Assembly: GCF_000764225.1 (NCBI RefSeq)
Contig: NZ_JQED01000045.1
Location: forward strand, 57,681-121,680
Direction: 5' to 3'
Length of the DNA: 64,000 bases
Origin: Colwellia psychrerythraea
GTDB taxonomy: Bacteria > Pseudomonadota > Gammaproteobacteria > Enterobacterales > Alteromonadaceae
A program made the position numbers and the translations under genes. The notes under the pieces were generated by a model. The model worked only from the letters and a program-made list of their open reading frames with translations, was not told where the DNA came from and made no database searches. This document shows, piece by piece, positions 18,199 through 28,000 of the stretch. Numbering within the stretch: the stretch's first letter is position 1; every line of letters begins with the position of its first letter.

Positions 18199-18626
18199 AT
18201 ACTACCCAAACAGATCACGTCAGATGAAAAGCTAAAGCAGTAAGTAGAAACAATAAAACTATTACCATTAAGAGTAATATCACCAACCCTATTACAATAG
18301 GTGTTAACTATATTTTTCAATGACTTACTTTGCAAGATAAAATACTTTTGAAAGTATATATTCACTACTTTGCTACACCACATTAATCATTTTTTAAGTC
18401 ACGCGGTTTATGCGCCAGTAACCCAAAAAAGCTCTGCCACTCATCGCTGATATTCATCAAGAATATGCTGATGAGATACGATATAGGAAGGAGAGAATTT
18501 AAAGATTTAAGAACAGAAAGACGTTCGATTACCTGTGGTGCAGAACTGTTGTTAAATATGATTTTAAGAGCTTCATCTACCAGGCATAGTAGATGAAAGC
18601 GTCTAATGAATTATTGATATAACCTA
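18199..18626. other. Gene-free interval downstream of the deacylase gene
   Basis: Together with the hairpin this forms a 620-base interval without a convincing gene. A + strand frame open from about 18389 to 18598 has no suitable start and no recognisable motif; it might be a decayed coding remnant. Nothing else is visible. Confidence 0.4.
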
Positions 18627-20198
18627 TTATTGAATAAATTTTCCAGCTAAGGTGCCGCCAAATTTTTCGTTTTCTATCACCAATGTACCGTTGACAATTA
18701 CCTGCTCTACGCCCACCGAGTAATTATTCCACTGGCTAAAGTTTGCCTTTGGCGCAAAACCTTGTTGATCAAAAACAATAACATCAGCCTGATAACCGAC
18801 TTTTAAAAGACCTCTTTCATCAAGACCAAGTAATTTAGCCGTTTGAGAAGAGCTTCGATTAATAAACTCGGCGATAGTCAGTAATTTTTTATCAACAACA
18901 TAAGTTTGATATTTTTGCGGGAAACTCGCATATTTCCTTGGGTGACCATTGGTACCATCAGATGATGTTACCACCCAAGGTTGCACCATAAAACGCTCAA
19001 CATCTTCTGGTGACATATTAAAAGAGGCAACTCTAACGTCACCCTGTTGCACCATCCAAATAGCCGTATCAACAACAGATAAATTTTTTAACTCAGACAC
19101 CTGAAGTAGATTTAAACTGACCAAACTTTTATCACTAAACTCTGTGATATAAAGTGAGTCTGGCCCGCCTCTTCGGCGTATATTTTCAGTAATTTCTGCT
19201 GCTAACTGCTCAGTAAACTCAGCTTTGTTAAGGCGTAGATGAAAAGCTTCTGTTGAATCTGCCATGACCCATTTGGGCATTACTGCACTACGTAATTTAG
19301 TACCTGATGCTAGCCAAGGGTATTGATCGGCAGAAATTGATGTGCCCTTTTGTTGTGCTTGGGTAATCGTTTCTATTGCTTGCTTACTTTGTCCCCACAC
19401 ATCAACGCCTAATGCTTTTATATGCGCTAAATGTAAGTGTATATCTGCCTTATCTGCAATATTAATAGCTTCGTCTAACGCGGCAGTAAAACCGATAGTA
19501 AAGGTACTTTCATCACGTAGATGAGTATCATAAATACCACCATAGTGACTGGCAATTTTCGCCAGCGTGATAACTTCATCGGTATTAGCATAACTACCTG
19601 GTACATAATATAAACCCGTTGATAAACCAATGCCGCCAGCTTCCATCGCTGTTGTTAATAATGCTGACATCTCTGAGAGTTCTTCTGACGTGGCAAAGCG
19701 CTCTGCTCTGCCCATAACTTGCTCTCTTAAACTGCCATGGCCCACTAATAAAGCAGTATTCGTTCCTATACCATTTTGTGTTAATTTTTCAGCCGTAGCC
19801 TTTATATCGACTGGACCACCGCCATCATTACCATTAACAACGGTAGTCACCCCTTGAGTTAAATAATTCAAGTTATGGTTTTTATCTTTACTTAACAGCT
19901 CTGCGAGAGAATGAGTATGGGGATCAATGAAACCAGGGCTCACAATCTTACCTGTAGCATCAATGGTTCTTTTGGCCTTGAGATGGTGCTCGCCCGTAAC
20001 ATATAAGCCACAGATAACTTGCTGACAAATCGCAACATCGAGTTGCTGAGCTTGCTCATTTTCGCCTGTATAAACACTCCCTTTGGTGATCAATAAATCA
20101 ACGATCTTATCGGTAACTTTTTGCTCTTCAGTCGAGCAGGCAGTCAGCAATACCGTGCTGATCGCTAAGCTGATTACTGTTTTGTTAAATACATTCAT
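18627..20198 (-). CDS. N-acyl-D-amino-acid deacylase family lipoprotein (amidohydrolase)
   Basis: The 523-aa protein is a metal-dependent amidohydrolase of the D-aminoacylase family, which releases D-amino acids from N-acyl or N-terminal conjugates. It begins with a lipoprotein signal (lipobox LTAC, Cys21), then the metal motif SPGFIDPHTH (His94, His96). Later come THLRDE, HLAHIKALG and SSDGTNGHPR, all as in D-aminoacylase and dihydropyrimidinase relatives. It is thus probably anchored in the periplasm, where it would act on imported peptides or acyl-amino acids. It lies 8 bases after the M14 carboxypeptidase stop codon and is the last gene of that transcript. The acyl group and D-residue cannot be told from sequence. 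Confidence 0.88.
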   Translation of the reverse strand: MNVFNKTVISLAISTVLLTACSTEEQKVTDKIVDLLITKGSVYTGENEQAQQLDVAICQQVICGLYVTGEHHLKAKRTIDATGKIVSPGFIDPHTHSLAELLSKDKNHNLNYLTQGVTTVVNGNDGGGPVDIKATAEKLTQNGIGTNTALLVGHGSLREQVMGRAERFATSEELSEMSALLTTAMEAGGIGLSTGLYYVPGSYANTDEVITLAKIASHYGGIYDTHLRDESTFTIGFTAALDEAINIADKADIHLHLAHIKALGVDVWGQSKQAIETITQAQQKGTSISADQYPWLASGTKLRSAVMPKWVMADSTEAFHLRLNKAEFTEQLAAEITENIRRRGGPDSLYITEFSDKSLVSLNLLQVSELKNLSVVDTAIWMVQQGDVRVASFNMSPEDVERFMVQPWVVTSSDGTNGHPRKYASFPQKYQTYVVDKKLLTIAEFINRSSSQTAKLLGLDERGLLKVGYQADVIVFDQQGFAPKANFSQWNNYSVGVEQVIVNGTLVIENEKFGGTLAGKFIQ

Positions 20199-20206
20199 AG
20201 CCTTTC

Positions 20207-21496
20207 CTATTCTTTCTCATGATCAACATCTGACAACATGTTAATCATCAATATGTTAGCAGATTTGTATGCGATGCGTTTTATCTTAGTACGATCGGTG
20301 TTGTCACCCATTTCATAGGTAATGGCATGTACGCCAAACTGATCAGAAAAATACTGTTTTGATACACCAAGGTTCGGGTTATTTCCCGGTCTTAAAACCA
20401 CATCAAAGTTAGGCATTTGTCTATCAAGCTCACCTAACCAATGCCTGACAAAGTAAGAGCTTTCAACGCCATAATCCACTGGCATAGTATAAAAAATATC
20501 CTTTTTAGTAGAGTGAAAATCAATAGCAAACTTAATTTTTTGCCCTTGAGTTACTAAGCCCTGTAAGTAGTCATTGATTAGTCGTGTTTCAATCTGAGTA
20601 AAGTCATTCCAATCGCGATTTAAGTCCTTGCCATTAGCATTACTTCGCCAATTACCCGCATGCACCCCATCAGGGTTGATATTAGGAATAACGAGCACAT
20701 TATATTTTCGAAGAAAATACTTACTGAGTTCACTGTTTGATAACAATGTCTCAACAAATGGAAATAAAGCCAGAGCACCGGTGATCTCTGGTGGATGTTG
20801 TCGACCTAAAATAACAACCCACTCGTTAGAATTTTCAGCGCGACTTTCAATTTTGTAAATAGGACGCCCTTGGGTAGACGAGCCTAAAATACTTTGAGTG
20901 AAAGCGCTTTGTGCGGTCAGCTCTGCTGCCCAATCAACATAATATTGATTATTAATAATCTCTTGTGCGGCAATAGTTACAGGTTGAGACGAAGCTTGCA
21001 CTTTCATGATTAAATGATCGCCTTTTAGCTGATAATCTTGCAACTGCCACGATTTACCATCACGACTAATTTTAGGGGGGTATCTATGTTTATCACCCTG
21101 TACCGTCATCGTAATGATGATATCGGTAGTTTGCTCTGCCTGTACTTTAAAAGCATACCAAGGACTAGAATTTATTGGGGTATTTTCAGGAACCAAGGTA
21201 ATTGAATATTCATTTTTCCCTGTTCTTTTGCATTTATCCATTCGCCCTGCAGCGAAATCACTGCTTAACTTTACCTCGCTATTATGGCAAGACTGACTAA
21301 AAACACTTGGTCCCTTAGGTACTGTTGGTTCAAATTGTTCATTTAAAGGACTAGCAACTGTTACAGAAGTATCACTTTGCGTATTTTCAGAGGAAATTGG
21401 CGGTGTTTTTTCAACATTTTTTTGCGGGGCGGAACAAGAAAATATGACTAATAGTAATGGTAAAAGCAAAGTTGATGAGTTAAGTGCATTTTTCAT
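20207..21496 (-). CDS. M14-family zinc carboxypeptidase lipoprotein
   Basis: The 429-aa lipoprotein (lipobox SC, Cys21) has an N-terminal beta-sandwich (about 60-185) seen in M14 relatives with cytosolic carboxypeptidase-like layout, then the zinc carboxypeptidase domain (about 190-425). Zinc ligands are in GRQHPPE (His, Glu) and FHSTKKD (His). The substrate-carboxylate region is NPDGVHAGNWRSNANGKDLNRDW, and the catalytic glutamate is in AITYEMGD. M14 members trim C-terminal residues; some hydrolyse gamma-D-Glu-DAP bonds in peptidoglycan peptides. It is between the TonB receptor gene (90 bases upstream) and the D-aminoacylase gene, so it probably processes a substrate that the receptor imports. 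Confidence 0.88.
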   Translation of the reverse strand: MKNALNSSTLLLPLLLVIFSCSAPQKNVEKTPPISSENTQSDTSVTVASPLNEQFEPTVPKGPSVFSQSCHNSEVKLSSDFAAGRMDKCKRTGKNEYSITLVPENTPINSSPWYAFKVQAEQTTDIIITMTVQGDKHRYPPKISRDGKSWQLQDYQLKGDHLIMKVQASSQPVTIAAQEIINNQYYVDWAAELTAQSAFTQSILGSSTQGRPIYKIESRAENSNEWVVILGRQHPPEITGALALFPFVETLLSNSELSKYFLRKYNVLVIPNINPDGVHAGNWRSNANGKDLNRDWNDFTQIETRLINDYLQGLVTQGQKIKFAIDFHSTKKDIFYTMPVDYGVESSYFVRHWLGELDRQMPNFDVVLRPGNNPNLGVSKQYFSDQFGVHAITYEMGDNTDRTKIKRIAYKSANILMINMLSDVDHEKE

Positions 21497-21585
21497 AATT
21501 GGTTCTTTATAAACTGCATGAGAGTGAAAATATGGCTGGACTAGGTTTCATTAGCCGAGCCATATCATTTGTGACTAATTAGCTA

Positions 21586-24500
21586 TTAAAAACTGAAATT
21601 AGCACTGGTATAGAAGTATCTTCCACGGCTTGAATGTAATGATCCGTCATAACCAAAAGTCGTATCAGCCAACGGTGGCTCCTGATCGAAGATATTGTTA
21701 ATACCAAAACTTAAACTTACACCTTCATAACCCATAAAGTCATAACGAGTTATATAAGAGTTTGCCCGAGTTTGTGCTTTAGATGTGTAAAATGTTGTCA
21801 CGCTATCAACAGTTTTTGAAACACTGGTATTTGCTACTTCACCAACATATTTAACAAATACTCCTGCGCCCCATAATGCATCGGTTGATTTCCATTTTAA
21901 TGATGCCGTTGCTTGCCATTCTGGGATACTGTTTGTGCCAACAATATCACCAACAGCAGTACCTAACACTTCAGGATCTGCGCCAGCTTCGACAATTATT
22001 GAGGCATCACCGCCAGCTTCTTGGTCAAATTTAAGCGTTCTAGCGCCATTTAACGTTAAGTCAAAATCACCAATCGAGGTATCCAAATTATAATTAACCG
22101 CAATATCGTACCCCGTAATAGTCCGAGTGTTGAGGTTTTCATAGCGACGATTAATTTGAACAATTTCTCCTAAAGGGTTTTCAGCATCAATAGGGCCACG
22201 AATAACATCAGGATTTGTTGAACCTTCCCCTCTTGCTATCAAATCTAAACGTGAGATATTTTCATCTGAAAGCACACCAACAGTACCCGTTGTCTCAATT
22301 TCCCACCAATCATAAGTAAAGGTCAAGTTATCCATAAGCTGTAGTGTTAAACCTACGCTAATGTTTTCACTTTCTTCTGCTTCTAGATCCTTGTTACCTG
22401 ATGTTGATAGATTATAGTTACCATTACCCGAACCACCATCGGCTAGCGTATCAGCATTAACAACAACATTACCGTTGTCATCTAAGGAGTTTTCAGCATA
22501 GTCATCTACCCCTGTAGTAAGGGTAGCGCCAGGTGAATTTAATTGTATAAGGTTAGGTGCTCTAAAACCTTTAGATACCGCGCCTCTAAATTGCAACATT
22601 TCAACAGGGAACCATGAAACGGCCATTTTAGGTCGAGTTATATTACCTATATCACTAAAATCTTCATAACGAGCAGCTAATTGCACATCTAGGCTATGAA
22701 CGGCAGGAAGATCCGCTAGTAAAGGTAAAGCAAGCTCTACATAAGCAGAAAAAACTTTACGTTCACCAGAAACATCTAAACGAACACTACTACCTTGCAG
22801 ACTACTAAGGTTAACAGGATCTGCATTGCCCTCAACAAAAGGCTCTGAGCCATCAAAGTTTGAACTATTGTCTTCATCTAATGTTTCTTTACGATATTCT
22901 AAACCGAAAGCTAAGCCAGCCTCACCGCCGGGTAATTCAAACATAAATGGATTTGATGCTTTAAAATCGACCATGGTTAATGACGTTTTTGCACTTCGTT
23001 GAGCGGTAGTTAAGAAGGGATTAATACTCGCTTGTGGATTTGGCGTTGCATCGATAATACTCGCCGGATTATCGGGGTTAACACCAGTGAAGGGATTGTA
23101 AGCATCAGCGGTATCTAAACTTAACTGAGCCAATAATAAAGGTGAGCTTATTCGATTACTCATATTATCGTCAGTTTTTGCTTCACTGTATAAAACACCT
23201 GTGTCCCAATCCCAATCATCGTAAGTGCCGCGTAAACCATTTAAGAAGCGGTAACTAGTACTTTCAACTTCAACTTGGCGTGGACCAACATCTGTTGGGC
23301 GGATTCGTAAGTTATAGCCAAGACCTTCAACGGGTACTACAGAAGGATCTAAACCAGCAAGACGATTTGGGTTTACGCGACCATCAGCAAAATTAACTGG
23401 ACCAAATGGGTTATAATAACTGTGTGCTGGGACATCAAAAGTACCATTACTTAAAATGGCGGATTGCTCCCATTGACGCTTCGTTTTAGAGCGGTAATAG
23501 GTTGATTCATTGTAAAATTCTACGCCATTATTAAACTCATGGCTTAAGTTAGTAAACAGGTTTAATCGATCAATATCAGGGACTAAAGTACGCTCTTCAT
23601 TACGATTAGGACGTAAAGCCCTATTGTGACTGCCAGCGGCATCAAGACATACATCGCCCATCACTCCGCCGCCAGACGCTAAAGCTCCACCGCCACAACT
23701 ACCTGCCGATTGTTGCTCGCCAGCATCGTTAATGTATGAGGTTGGTCGAATGATGTAATCATCAATACTGCTCGGTAAACCGATATAATGTAAGTCGGCA
23801 TAAGCCTCTAATGTTGAACGATTGTCAAAATCGGTATCGCCGGCAAACTCTACAGGGGCTCTTGAACGTAAGTCTTGGTTACTAGAAAAATCATTTTCTG
23901 ATGCTTGTATCCCTGTTTTCTTAGCATAATTGGCACTTATCATGAAAAACGTTTGGCTGTTATTAAATTCAAAACCTTTGTTCCCTGATAAAGTGAAATC
24001 ATTGCGATCAGTACCTTGCTCTGCGCCATAGCGCACTTTAAAGTTACCCCCTTGATATTCTTCTTTGGTTACGTAATTCACAACACCCGCTACCGCATCA
24101 GAGCCATATAAAGCTCCTGCGCCATCACGTAACACTTCAACACGAGAAAGACCTGATACAGGTAGAGTATTAGAGTTTACCGAAGTTACCGGTACACCAA
24201 AGTTTGTTTGGGTAATAGGATGATTAACCATGCGACGACCATTGAGTAACACTAAGGTATTACCTTCACCGATACTGCGTAAGTTTACAGAGCCAACATC
24301 GCCACGAGCAGCATTTGTTCCGGTATTGCCGCCTCGAGTGCCTGTAAAGCCAACAGCTCCGATTTGGGGTATAGATCGTAAAAGTTCATCGCCATCAAGC
24401 GCACCCGTGGCGATGATGTCTTCAGCGCTAAGTTCAGTCACGGGTAAAACACTTGTCATCGTGCTGCCTTTGATATTTGAACCGACGATAGAAATTCTTT

Positions 24501-24633
24501 CGATTTCTTCTTCTTTTATTTCAGTTTCCTCTGCGGCAAAGGCAACTTGAGAAGTAAGTGCTGTTAGCACGCATAAACTTAAATGTGATAGTTTAGACTT
24601 AAACATTGATCTATCTTTCATGACATCCACCAT
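21586..24633 (-). CDS. TonB-dependent outer-membrane receptor, 1015 aa
   Basis: This is a large TonB-dependent receptor with a signal peptide (cleavage after about residue 33, VAFAAEE), a plug domain (about 60-180; TELSAEDIIATGALDGDELLRSIPQ and RVEVLRDGAGALYGSDAVAGVVNYV) and a long beta-barrel ending in the BAM-recognised FYTSANFSF. Such 1000-aa receptors in Colwelliaceae and Alteromonas often import peptides or glycans rather than iron. Several start codons are possible near the N-terminus (24633, 24621, 24606). The neighbours, a carboxypeptidase and a D-acylase lipoprotein, suggest peptide or acyl-amino-acid uptake. A palindromic operator lies about 130 bases upstream. There is no Fur box, so iron is an unlikely ligand. 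Confidence 0.92.
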   Translation of the reverse strand: MVDVMKDRSMFKSKLSHLSLCVLTALTSQVAFAAEETEIKEEEIERISIVGSNIKGSTMTSVLPVTELSAEDIIATGALDGDELLRSIPQIGAVGFTGTRGGNTGTNAARGDVGSVNLRSIGEGNTLVLLNGRRMVNHPITQTNFGVPVTSVNSNTLPVSGLSRVEVLRDGAGALYGSDAVAGVVNYVTKEEYQGGNFKVRYGAEQGTDRNDFTLSGNKGFEFNNSQTFFMISANYAKKTGIQASENDFSSNQDLRSRAPVEFAGDTDFDNRSTLEAYADLHYIGLPSSIDDYIIRPTSYINDAGEQQSAGSCGGGALASGGGVMGDVCLDAAGSHNRALRPNRNEERTLVPDIDRLNLFTNLSHEFNNGVEFYNESTYYRSKTKRQWEQSAILSNGTFDVPAHSYYNPFGPVNFADGRVNPNRLAGLDPSVVPVEGLGYNLRIRPTDVGPRQVEVESTSYRFLNGLRGTYDDWDWDTGVLYSEAKTDDNMSNRISSPLLLAQLSLDTADAYNPFTGVNPDNPASIIDATPNPQASINPFLTTAQRSAKTSLTMVDFKASNPFMFELPGGEAGLAFGLEYRKETLDEDNSSNFDGSEPFVEGNADPVNLSSLQGSSVRLDVSGERKVFSAYVELALPLLADLPAVHSLDVQLAARYEDFSDIGNITRPKMAVSWFPVEMLQFRGAVSKGFRAPNLIQLNSPGATLTTGVDDYAENSLDDNGNVVVNADTLADGGSGNGNYNLSTSGNKDLEAEESENISVGLTLQLMDNLTFTYDWWEIETTGTVGVLSDENISRLDLIARGEGSTNPDVIRGPIDAENPLGEIVQINRRYENLNTRTITGYDIAVNYNLDTSIGDFDLTLNGARTLKFDQEAGGDASIIVEAGADPEVLGTAVGDIVGTNSIPEWQATASLKWKSTDALWGAGVFVKYVGEVANTSVSKTVDSVTTFYTSKAQTRANSYITRYDFMGYEGVSLSFGINNIFDQEPPLADTTFGYDGSLHSSRGRYFYTSANFSF

Positions 24634-24753
24634 TGTAATTTTGCTTATTTTATAATTGTCAGGTTATTAGCTACCTGATCATTTAGTTACGTTTCATTCA
24701 CCTTAACCATGAACTTAAATTACAGTATTAACAATTGACCCTTTATTGCTGCC

Positions 24754-24772
24754 CTATAACCTAGGGTTATAG
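24754..24772. promoter_or_regulatory. Palindromic operator upstream of the TonB receptor gene
   Basis: The sequence CTATAACCTAGGGTTATAG is an 8-bp perfect inverted repeat around TAG (extending to 9 bp with the outer C/G). Its centre is about 130 bases before the receptor start. The same repeat with the same spacing recurs at 32949-32967, before the NhaC-type gene that is followed by a LysR regulator. A LysR-type site is the natural inference. Confidence 0.75.
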
Positions 24773-24869
24773 GTTGAACTTTAGCTCATTACATTAATGC
24801 AATCCCTAAAGTAAAAACTAGCACTTATTAGATACATTGTAGAAATTCAGAATCTAACAAGACAATGTT

Positions 24870-24901
24870 GACTTGATAGTTAATCATTTAACTGTCAAGT
24901 C
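24870..24901. terminator. Hairpin between glutamate dehydrogenase and TonB receptor genes
   Basis: The 14-base arms 24870-24883 and 24888-24901 pair with one mismatch around a four-base TCAT loop. It lies about 195 bases past the glutamate dehydrogenase stop and before the receptor operator, so it may end that transcript. There is no strong T tract. The rest of the 24634-25094 interval shows only the operator described at 24754-24772. Confidence 0.45.
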
Positions 24902-25094
24902 CATTCAGTTATTTCTCAGTCAATGAGAATTAAAAGGTTTAGGGACTAGGCATTGATTATAAGGAATGGTTTTTCCCTCGTTAGAATCAATAAATAACCA
25001 AAGGAAAGATAATTACCTATCACCACCGGCAAACAGCTAATGACAGATAATTTTGAGGCATTTGTTTATTAAAGGAGTATTTATTTTGTAAGAA

Positions 25095-28000
25095 TTAAGC
25101 GGCTAATGCCTTTAGTTGACGGCTAGCAAAGTAAAGCTTGTCAATGTGCACTGTACCACTCTTTAAATCATCCAATACTCTGTGCAATCGATTCAATTCT
25201 ATTTCCTTGCTAATTGCCCATTGCTCAATAGCAATATCAATCGAAGTATCTCGGTTATTCTTGAGTACTACTAACACAAGTTTTTCTCGAAACTCTAACA
25301 AATCAAGTAACAAACTGAAACGAGCTAATCTTGACCAATGATCTTTGGCTATCACTTTTTCTGTTTGTTCAATTAACCAAGCAAGGCCAAGTAACTTACT
25401 CATTCTATGATAACAAGGAAGAATTTCTGTTACCGGTACGTTAAGCTCTGATGAGGTTTTTACTATGTCACAGAATACCACACTTGATACTTTCAATTGA
25501 TGAATAACATCGACTAAAACAAGACCATCAACTTCACTTTGCAATTGGTAAAGCGAATCATCCACGGGTGAAAAAGGCAAAGTAACTTCATCGCCATTAA
25601 GTTGTTGCAAGGTATTTATACCAGGAAAATAGCGTTGCACAATTGTTTCAATACCGTCATGTGGGCTAGCGTGGTTAATAAACCAAATAGCCATCAGCCG
25701 GTAAAACCGTTGTACTTCTATCATCAACTGAATTTGCACTTGTGCTGAGACATTAGCATGTAATGTTTCAATTTCATGCCAAATATTATCAAGTGAAAAT
25801 ACTTCTTTGACAATAATGAACGCTTTAACTATTTCGGCGATCGTCGCACCGGTTTGTTCCCTTACAGCATGTATTCCGCCACGGTTAAATATTTCATTGG
25901 CAACACTCGTCGCGATAATTTGTTGTGATAAAGGGTGATTAAGAATCTCTTGAGTGTATTTATTAGTTAAAGCTTCTGGAAACGCTGAGAATAGATACTT
26001 CTGAAAATAACCATCAGTGATTAATTGTTCTTCCGCCAATAAAGCATCATGCACATCCATTTTTGAATATGCCATCAACACAGCTAATTCAGGCCTTGTT
26101 AGTCCTTTTTTAGCTAAATTCCTCGATTGTAATTCTTCATCATCGGGCAAATATTCAAGTTCTCGGTTTAATCCAACACTGTTAACCAAGTATTGGCTCA
26201 AGCGAGTAAAACTATCAAAGTGAGACTGACTATTGGCCTCATCAATACTTAACGCTTGCGCTTGATAATAATTGTTACGTAATACCATAGCGCCAACTTC
26301 GTCAGTCATAGTGGCCAATAAGTGATCTCGCTCTGATCTTGTCAGCTTTTGTTTATCAACTAAACTGTTAAGTAATATCTTGATGTTCACTTCACTGTCT
26401 GAACAATTTACACCCGCTGAATTATCAACAGCATCGGTATTAATTTTGCCACCGTTTTTTGAAAACTCTATTCTTGCAAGCTGACTACAGCCCAAATTTC
26501 CGCCTTCGCCAATGACTTTACAGCGTAATTCATTGCCATTAACGCGCAGTTGATCATTAGCCTTATCTCCAACTTCAGCGTTGATTTCAGTTGAGGCTTT
26601 CACATAGGTGCCGATTCCACCGAACCATAATAAGTCTGTCTGACTGCATAAAATTTTTCGAATTAACTCATCTGGTGACAACTGCATTACTTGCTCATCG
26701 ATATTAAGCAACTGTTTTACTTCTGTCGTTAGCTCAATATGCTTGACTGAGCGACTGAATACACCACCGCCTTGAGAAATCAAGGTTTTATCGTAATCTT
26801 GCCAAGAAGAACGTTTAAGATGATAAAGTCTGCTGCGTTCAACATAACTCAATGCGCTATCAGGATTTGGATCGATAAAAATATCTCGGTGATCGAAGGC
26901 AGCCACGAGCTTTATCGTTTTTGAAGACAACATGCCATTGCCAAAAACGTCTCCAGACATATCACCAATACCAATGACACTGATTTCATCTTGTTGTACG
27001 TCTATATCCATCTCGCTAAAATGCCGCTGTACTGAAACCCATGCACCTTTTGCTGTTATTCCCATCTTTTTATGATCGTAACCAACACTACCGCCCGAGG
27101 CAAAGGCATCACCTAACCAGAAACCATAATCTTGGGCAATTTCATTAGCAATATCAGAGAAAGTAGCAGTGCCCTTATCCGCCGCCACCACAAGATAACT
27201 ATCATCACCATCAAAGCAAATAACGTCTTTAGGCTTAACGATGCCGCTAGTTGTATTATTATCCGTTAGATCTAATAAAGCAGAGATGAAAACTTTATAG
27301 CAGCTAATGGCTTCGTTAAAAACCATCTCACGCGAACCGTTGACAGGTAATTGCTTAGGGACAAAACCACCTTTAGCACCTTGCGGTACTATCACGACAT
27401 TTTTTACTTGTTGAGCTTTAACTAATCCCAAGACTTCCGTTCTAAAGTCTTCTTCTCTGTCAGACCAACGTAAACCGCCACGTGATACAAGCGCGAATCT
27501 TAAATGAACCCCTTCAACTTGTGGCGAATAAACGAATGTTTCAACATAAGGTCTAGGTTGCGGTGCATCGTCTATGTCACCACTACGTATTTTAAAGGAG
27601 CAATAAGTCTTTAATTCACCTGTCGATGTTGTTTGATAAAAGTTCGTTCTGATCGTTGCTGACATAGCTGCGATAAAATTACGCAAAATTCTATCGTGGT
27701 CTATTTTCGAAACGCTACTGAGGCGTTGAAGCAGATCTGTTTTGATAAGCTCAGCCTCTTCTTTCCGTTGAGCGATGCTTATTTCACTTAAGGAAAAACG
27801 GCATTCGAATAACTTAATTAAACCCTGAACAATCGTTGGGTAGTTAATCAAGGCTTGTTGAAAGTACTCTTCCGAATATCCAAGACCTAATTGGCGTAAG
27901 TATTTTCCGTAAGCGCGAATGATCACTATTTGCCTAATATTGAGGTTAGCAGCAAGCAATAACTTGTTATAACCATCACTTTCAATATTACCCGCCCATA

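Noticed and set aside
18180..18383. A 67-codon - strand frame next to the 22-bp hairpin
   Set aside because: It runs into the right arm of the hairpin, has no recognisable motif and no ribosome site. I take it as chance in an AT-rich gap.
18389..18598. A + strand frame that might be a decayed transposase or phage gene
   Set aside because: No start codon of suitable position, no known motif and no flanking repeats. I could not connect it to a family.
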